Shown one piece after another: positions 62,501-64,000 of a stretch of 64,000 nucleotides of DNA. Both the position numbers and the translations under genes were made by a program. Origin of the DNA: Psoroptes ovis (lineage: Eukaryota; Arthropoda; Arachnida; Sarcoptiformes; Psoroptidae); NCBI GenBank assembly GCA_002943765.1, contig PQWQ01000005.1:620001-684000 (forward strand), read 5' to 3'. The notes under the pieces were generated by a model. It saw only the letters and a program-made list of their open reading frames with translations, was not told where the DNA came from and did no database searches. The stretch's first letter is position 1, and every line of letters starts with the position of its first letter.

Positions 62501-63853
62501 GATTCTTCATTTAGAATCTTCGGTGTAGACATTCTTCTTCTTCGAGCCCAGAATTTGTTGAAATATAAGACGTGCAAACAATTGAATGAGTCAATGAATG
62601 TATTGATGTTTCGATTCTGGCTCAGATTCAATTCTTAGCCTGTAAAAATTGGAAATTTTCAAAATTTCAAATTTTGAAAATAAGAAAAAAAAGATAAGAA
62701 ATATTAATTCATTTAACCCTTTCATTTTGGTAATTTCATGTATTCAATGCCTATCTATTTATGTCTATGTGTGTGTTAATTAGATGTATCGAAATTCATT
62801 TATCAAATGGTTAAAATGTTGAAAATTTCTTAAAAATTTTCTTTAAGATTTTTTTCCATGAGAAATTTTCCTTTAAATTTTAAAATAATTACAATTTGAT
62901 GTTTCACAGAGAGAATCTTCGATCAAAACGATCAAACGATCGATTGTTTTTCACCCTTTTTGTTTGATGGAGGTTTTAACCCTTTTATTTTTCATTATTT
63001 AATGGTCATTAACCCTTTTCCATGAGGTTTCAAACCCTCTCATTTCAATGTTTATTAACCTTTTTCATTATCATTTATTTCACATTTCATTTCATAGATG
63101 CACCACGTTGTTCATTTTCAACAATGAAAACATCAACGAATGCGATCGTTGATGATGATCACGTCAAATATCGATTAAACAATGGACAAGCATTGAATTT
63201 ATCATGTCCAATCGATGTCACATCGATTATTGCTGGCGATGGTGATGAAATACAATCGATACAATCGATGAAAAATGATCAAAATTTGCTTAGGAAAAAA
63301 TTTCAATTTCATTGGTCATTTATTGATCATGATGACCATGATCATCAATCAATCAATGATAATGATCAAATTGAGCTACACAAACAATTAATACCATCGA
63401 ATCAAATTGAATTATTAAGTAAATCAAATGGTGGTAAACAAATATTACTTGAAAATAATGCAATATTTTTGAATAAATTCAATTCGAAAATTTTCAATGA
63501 TAATAAACAAATATATCATATTGAATGTTGGCTACAACAGTTACCACCACAATCACATCAATCAGACCACGCATATCAATCGTCATTATTATCGATGAAC
63601 CATCCATCATCGATAAACCATCGATCTTCTTATCTTAAATCATCATGTAAATATGAAATTCATTCATCATCATCATCATCTACTTCGGCTACCGCTGATC
63701 ATACGAAAAATTCAGCTCAAGATAATGATCCATCATTGATTACGAAAACGACTATGACGATCACCAATGATAGCAATTATCGTTCAAATTATCACCATTG
63801 TCAATTACAAATCATTGATTTGAAATCTTTACGTATCAAATGTCATATCTTAG
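35166..63853 (+). CDS. Sidestep-like immunoglobulin cell-surface protein (partial, at least 1326 aa)
   Basis: Eight exons connect in compatible phases: 35166-35556, 38040-38633, 38706-39086, 47153-48142, 52853-53000, 60558-60823, 61737-62189 and 63098-63853. All introns are phase 1 except the one inside Ig3 (phase 2), as usual for Ig genes. The sidestep family of arthropods are Ig receptors or ligands that pair with Beaten-path proteins in axon guidance. Family marks are an Ig1 ending WWCRVDFRWMRTLISNVELNV, GIPPPEIIWLRYRGKF in Ig2, CRSYGARPYSLITWLLDGV and SVLRFKPTWLNDQKYLRCLS in Ig3, REGSNVTMYCLYRSKPNATV in Ig4, and the YAPRCSF opening of Ig5. The N-terminus has a late hydrophobic segment (IVIIIIIILSVYS, residues 64-76). 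The transmembrane part lies beyond the window. Long Asn/Ser/His-rich insertions expand several domains, Ig2 above all. Confidence 0.8.
36330..36413 (+). mobile_element. Mariner-like MITE copy 13 (core type C)
   Basis: The left end carries a 3-nt insertion (TTAGGTAGTTGTCCGATAAA). The right end TTTTCGGACAACCTAA is intact. Located in sidestep-like intron 1. Confidence 0.85.
36601..36682 (+). mobile_element. Mariner-like MITE copy 14 (core type B)
   Basis: A long, nearly perfect hairpin: CCCATAAGTTGTTGCCGTTT pairs with AAACGGCAAGAACTTATGGG. Located in sidestep-like intron 1. Confidence 0.9.
38040..38633 (+). CDS. Sidestep-like exon 2 (Ig domain 1)
   Basis: Encodes residues 131-328, a V-type Ig domain from VFPTINAIIGSNVIIPCN to WWCRVDFRWMRTLISNVELN. 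Asn/His-rich loops enlarge it well beyond 110 residues. Where the family has FW after strand C, this protein has FY (LLLFYHGND), so the core Trp appears to be replaced. Confidence 0.8.
38706..39086 (+). CDS. Sidestep-like exon 3 (first part of Ig domain 2)
   Basis: Encodes residues 328-455. It follows a 72-nt intron, opens with VPTKMIEI and ends with the first Ig2 cysteine in LLLECNAYGG. The middle is an Asn/His/Gln-rich insertion. Confidence 0.8.
39392..39476 (+). mobile_element. Mariner-like MITE copy 15 (core type A)
   Basis: Starts TTAGGCTGTCCGAAAAGTTT and ends ACTTTTCGGCCAACCTAA. It lies 300 nt into intron 3. Confidence 0.88.
39868..39947 (+). mobile_element. Mariner-like MITE copy 16 (shortened type A)
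   Basis: The left end is worn (ATTGGTTGTCTGAAAAGTT), and part of the core is missing (CCGATTATTAAATAAAGTTG). The right arm AACTTTTCGGACAACCTAA is intact. Confidence 0.83.
40124..40207 (-). mobile_element. Mariner-like MITE copy 17 (core type A, reversed)
   Basis: Complete TA-flanked copy. Its right end runs straight into a TAA triplet repeat (40205-40224), so insertion next to, or growth from, the microsatellite is likely. Confidence 0.9.
41383..41462 (+). mobile_element. Mariner-like MITE copy 18 (type C core with CATAAG ends)
   Basis: The ends are CCCATAAGTTTTTGC/GCAAAAACTTATGGG and the core is TTTTCTACGATATGACC. This is another mosaic of B ends and C core. Confidence 0.88.
41603..41683 (+). 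mobile_element. Mariner-like MITE copy 19 (core type B)
   Basis: The left arm is CCCATAAGTTCTTTCCG; the right arm is AGAACTTAAGGGACAATCTAA. It lies 140 nt from copy 18. Confidence 0.88.
42727..42744. repeat. TG microsatellite
   Basis: Run of TGTGTG in intron 3 of the sidestep-like gene, just left of MITE copy 20. Confidence 0.8.
42791..42871 (-). mobile_element. Mariner-like MITE copy 20 (core type C, reversed)
   Basis: The left end is worn (AAGTTTGTTCGAAAAGTT). The core CCGATTATATTGTAG is reversed type C, and the right arm has a GATAAG-type end (ACTTATCGGACA). Confidence 0.8.
43565..43646 (-). mobile_element. Mariner-like MITE copy 21 (core type C, reversed)
   Basis: TTAGTTTGTCCGAAAAGTTT on the left, AACTTCTCGGACAATCTAA on the right, flanked by TA. 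A TAAATAAA repeat follows directly. Confidence 0.87.
43706..43730. repeat. A25 homopolymer
   Basis: Uninterrupted adenine run between MITE copies 21 and 22. Confidence 0.95.
43794..43873 (-). mobile_element. Mariner-like MITE copy 22 (reversed type C core with CATAAG ends)
   Basis: CCCATAAGTTCTTGTCGAT pairs with ATCGGCAAAAACTTATGGG, and the core contains TCATAGAAAATCATC. Mosaic of B ends with a C core. Confidence 0.87.
44861..44885. repeat. AT microsatellite abutting a MITE
   Basis: About twelve AT repeats run directly into the left end of MITE copy 23. This probably grew from or around the TA target site. Confidence 0.85.
44885..44966 (+). mobile_element. Mariner-like MITE copy 23 (core type C)
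   Basis: The left end is AAGGTTGCCCGAAAAGTTC and the right end ACTTTGCGGACAATCTAA. The arms are mismatched (GAAAAG against CTTTGC). Confidence 0.83.
45486..45720. repeat. Degenerate GGTCCTT/GGTTCTT repeat
   Basis: Many imperfect copies of a short word of about 10-14 nt (GGTCCTTCGGTTCTT and variants). It is T/G-rich and unlike the flanking DNA. No clean period is visible. Confidence 0.5.
47153..48142 (+). CDS. Sidestep-like exon 4 (second part of Ig domain 2, greatly expanded)
   Basis: Encodes residues 455-785. It begins GIPPPEIIWLRYRGKF (strand C) and ends with the F-strand cysteine in SKYGCLINATAS followed by a Ser run and TTIQLILDL. About 285 codons separate the opening from that cysteine, filled by an Asn/Ser/Asp-rich insertion that includes five consecutive Cys then Trp (near 47650). 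The donor is GATT|GTAAGTA. Confidence 0.8.
48286..48369 (+). mobile_element. Mariner-like MITE copy 24 (core type A)
   Basis: Starts TTAGGTTGTCCGTAAAGTTC and ends ACTTTTCGGACAACTTAA. It lies 140 nt after exon 4. Confidence 0.88.
48600..48680 (-). mobile_element. Mariner-like MITE copy 25 (core type B, reversed)
   Basis: CCCATAAGTTCTTGCCG pairs with CGGCAAGAACTTATGGG; the A-rich core is the reverse of copies 14 and 27. A TG repeat precedes it. Confidence 0.9.
49102..49185 (+). mobile_element. Mariner-like MITE copy 26 (core type A)
   Basis: Complete copy. The right arm has CTTTGCGG, so one arm position is mismatched. It is the first of four copies within 850 nt. Confidence 0.9.
49397..49475 (+). 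mobile_element. Mariner-like MITE copy 27 (core type B)
   Basis: Near-perfect hairpin with CCCATAAG/CTTATGGG arms, separated from copy 28 by only 30 nt. Confidence 0.9.
49505..49585 (-). mobile_element. Mariner-like MITE copy 28 (type B core, GATAAG ends)
   Basis: The arms are CCGATAAGTTTTTGCC and AACTTATCGG. Both have changed to GATAAG/CTTATC, so the palindrome is preserved in a fourth arm version. Confidence 0.88.
49734..49757. repeat. A24 homopolymer
   Basis: Adenine run following T/G-rich sequence in intron 4. Confidence 0.95.
49874..49956 (+). mobile_element. Mariner-like MITE copy 29 (core type A)
   Basis: Starts TTAGATTGTCCGAAAAGTTC. The core CCGCTTAATCACCGATAG is intact; the right end after GGACAACCT is altered. 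Confidence 0.87.
50979..51007. repeat. TG microsatellite
   Basis: Imperfect TGTGTG/TATGTG repeat in intron 4. Confidence 0.8.
51513..51592 (+). mobile_element. Mariner-like MITE copy 30 (core type A)
   Basis: TTAGGCTGTCCGAGAAGTTC on the left and ACTTTCCGGACAACCTAA on the right. An ATATAT stretch follows. Confidence 0.88.
52853..53000 (+). CDS. Sidestep-like exon 5 (first part of Ig domain 3)
   Basis: Encodes residues 785-834: LNPTHVIIQSPIGSYLSDDM, then the B-strand cysteine in EVVCRSYGARPYSLITWLLD. It ends in phase 2 (CGAAG|GTAGGT), the only non-phase-1 intron of the gene seen here. Confidence 0.85.
54147..54227 (+). mobile_element. Mariner-like MITE copy 31 (core type A)
   Basis: The left end TTAGGTTGTCCGAAAAGTTC and the core are intact. 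The right end stops at GGACAACTA without the terminal CCTAA. Confidence 0.86.
57105..57187 (-). mobile_element. Mariner-like MITE copy 32 (core type A, reversed)
   Basis: Complete TA-flanked copy with GAGCAACTCTATCGGTGATT in the core and ACTTTTCGGACAACCTAA at the right end. Confidence 0.9.
58116..58195 (+). mobile_element. Mariner-like MITE copy 33 (core type C)
   Basis: TTAGGTTGTCCGAAAAGTTC on the left, ACTTTTCGGACAGCCTAA on the right, TA on both sides. The core TTTTCTACATTATAACCGG is type C. Confidence 0.9.
60302..60380 (+). mobile_element. Mariner-like MITE copy 34 (core type B)
   Basis: The left arm is worn (CCAGAAAGTTCTTGCCG), while the right arm keeps GCAAGAACTTATGGGACAAT. It ends five bases before copy 35. 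Confidence 0.86.
60385..60467 (-). mobile_element. Mariner-like MITE copy 35 (core type A, reversed)
   Basis: Complete TA-flanked copy in a head-to-tail pair with copy 34, less than 100 nt before the acceptor of exon 6. Confidence 0.9.
60558..60823 (+). CDS. Sidestep-like exon 6 (second part of Ig domain 3)
   Basis: Encodes residues 835-923: SVLRFKPTWLNDQKYLRCLS carries the F-strand cysteine, followed by YNPSI. An acidic Asp/Glu/Asn insertion follows, then WDSIKLDIKY leading into Ig4. The acceptor is ATAACAG|T and the donor AAAT|GTAAGTC. Confidence 0.85.
60824..61736 (+). other. Sidestep-like intron 6
   Basis: Contains MITE copy 36 and T-rich runs (near 60931-60943). The coding frame of exon 6 stays open for about 300 nt into it, but this has no family similarity and the GTAAGT donor is strong. 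Confidence 0.65.
61355..61434 (+). mobile_element. Mariner-like MITE copy 36 (core type B)
   Basis: Complete hairpin: CCCATAAGTTCTTGCCG pairs with CGGCAAGAACTTATGGG, with TA flanks. Confidence 0.92.
61737..62189 (+). CDS. Sidestep-like exon 7 (Ig domain 4)
   Basis: Encodes residues 923-1074. YTPKIKLIARID opens the domain, the B-strand is REGSNVTMYC, strand C has VIRWSHNHNEIW, and THNGNYRCIVFNSEGRGLSN gives the F and G strands. An N-glycosylation sequon (NVT) precedes the first cysteine. The donor is CATT|GTAAGTA. Confidence 0.88.
62190..63097 (+). other. Sidestep-like intron 7
   Basis: Contains MITE copy 37 only 43 nt after the donor, and pyrimidine-rich AACCCTTT words before the acceptor TTTCATAG at 63097. 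Confidence 0.65.
62232..62314 (+). mobile_element. Mariner-like MITE copy 37 (core type A)
   Basis: Starts TTAGGTTGTCCGAAAAGTTT, core GCTTAATCACGATAGAGTTG. The right end is altered to GGACAATCTATTA. This is the copy closest downstream of a splice donor. Confidence 0.88.
63098..63853 (+). CDS. Sidestep-like exon 8 (Ig domain 5)
   Basis: Encodes residues 1074-1326, opening YAPRCSFS as in the fifth Ig domain of the family. Cysteines at ALNLSCPID and YHIECWLQQ form the likely disulfide pair, and FHWSFID is strand C. Asp/His/Ser-rich insertions enlarge the domain. The donor TTAG|GTAAGTC shows that the gene continues outside the window, where the membrane segment would lie. Confidence 0.82.
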
Positions 63854-64000
63854 GTAAGTCGAATGAATAATGTTTTTCTCAATGTGAATTTCCCGAACAT
63901 TCGAATTTCGAATCATTTTACCAAAAGAATTATTCCCGGAAGATTTTTCCAGGAAAAATTTCCCAGAATTTCGCCTACAAATTTTCATTTCTGGAACATT
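63854..64000 (+). other. Start of sidestep-like intron 8
   Basis: AT-rich sequence with GGAAGATTTTTCCAGGAAAA-like words; it is cut by the window edge. Confidence 0.6.

Overview
The window is AT-rich eukaryotic nuclear DNA from an arthropod, most likely an astigmatan mite of the Dermatophagoides type. This is inferred from the very short introns (about 55-75 nt) in compact genes, the Asn/Gln/Ser/His-rich proteins, and animal gene families such as a Kv7 channel, an SPRY/SOCS-box adaptor and a sidestep-type Ig protein. There are no bacterial operons, CRISPR arrays, recognisable tRNAs or rRNAs.

Positions 1-16.8 kb are gene-dense. In order they hold an unrecognised two-membrane-segment protein (+), an unrecognised low-complexity nuclear-type protein (-), POP5 of RNase P/MRP (+), the U3 small-subunit processome protein TBL3/UTP13 (-, tail to tail with POP5), the mitochondrial propionyl-CoA carboxylase beta subunit PCCB (-, five coding exons), and a tandem pair of secreted 12-cysteine proteins resembling the 27 kDa hemolymph glycoprotein family (+). 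A broken third copy lies between the pair. An intronless KCNQ/Kv7-like potassium channel (-) follows at 16.8-18.3 kb.

From 18.3 to 28.9 kb I see no convincing gene; this stretch holds simple repeats, a minisatellite and short inverted-repeat elements. A gustavus/SPSB-type SPRY-SOCS gene (+) occupies 28.9-34.2 kb, with a 4-kb intron. A very large sidestep-like immunoglobulin gene (+) starts at 35.2 kb. Eight phase-compatible exons cover the N-terminus and five Ig domains, and the gene runs off the right edge.

The most striking non-genic structure is a family of about 37 palindromic elements, each about 80 bp, with mariner-like ends (TTAGGTTGTCC... flanked by TA). None lies before 15.3 kb. After that there is about one per 1.3 kb, in intergenic DNA and in introns but never in an exon. 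The elements share outer ends, but their two arms change together (GAAAAG/CTTTTC, CATAAG/CTTATG, GCAAAG/CTTTGC, GATAAG/CTTATC). Arm types and core types are shuffled between copies.

Other structures worth attention are a separate 167-bp palindrome with TA flanks, four CTCF-like motifs near gene ends, a duplicated 225-bp TATA-containing unit upstream of the first secreted-protein gene, and a pseudogene fragment that folds back on itself. All exon junctions were read by eye from GT/AG sites and reading frame; no searches were run.
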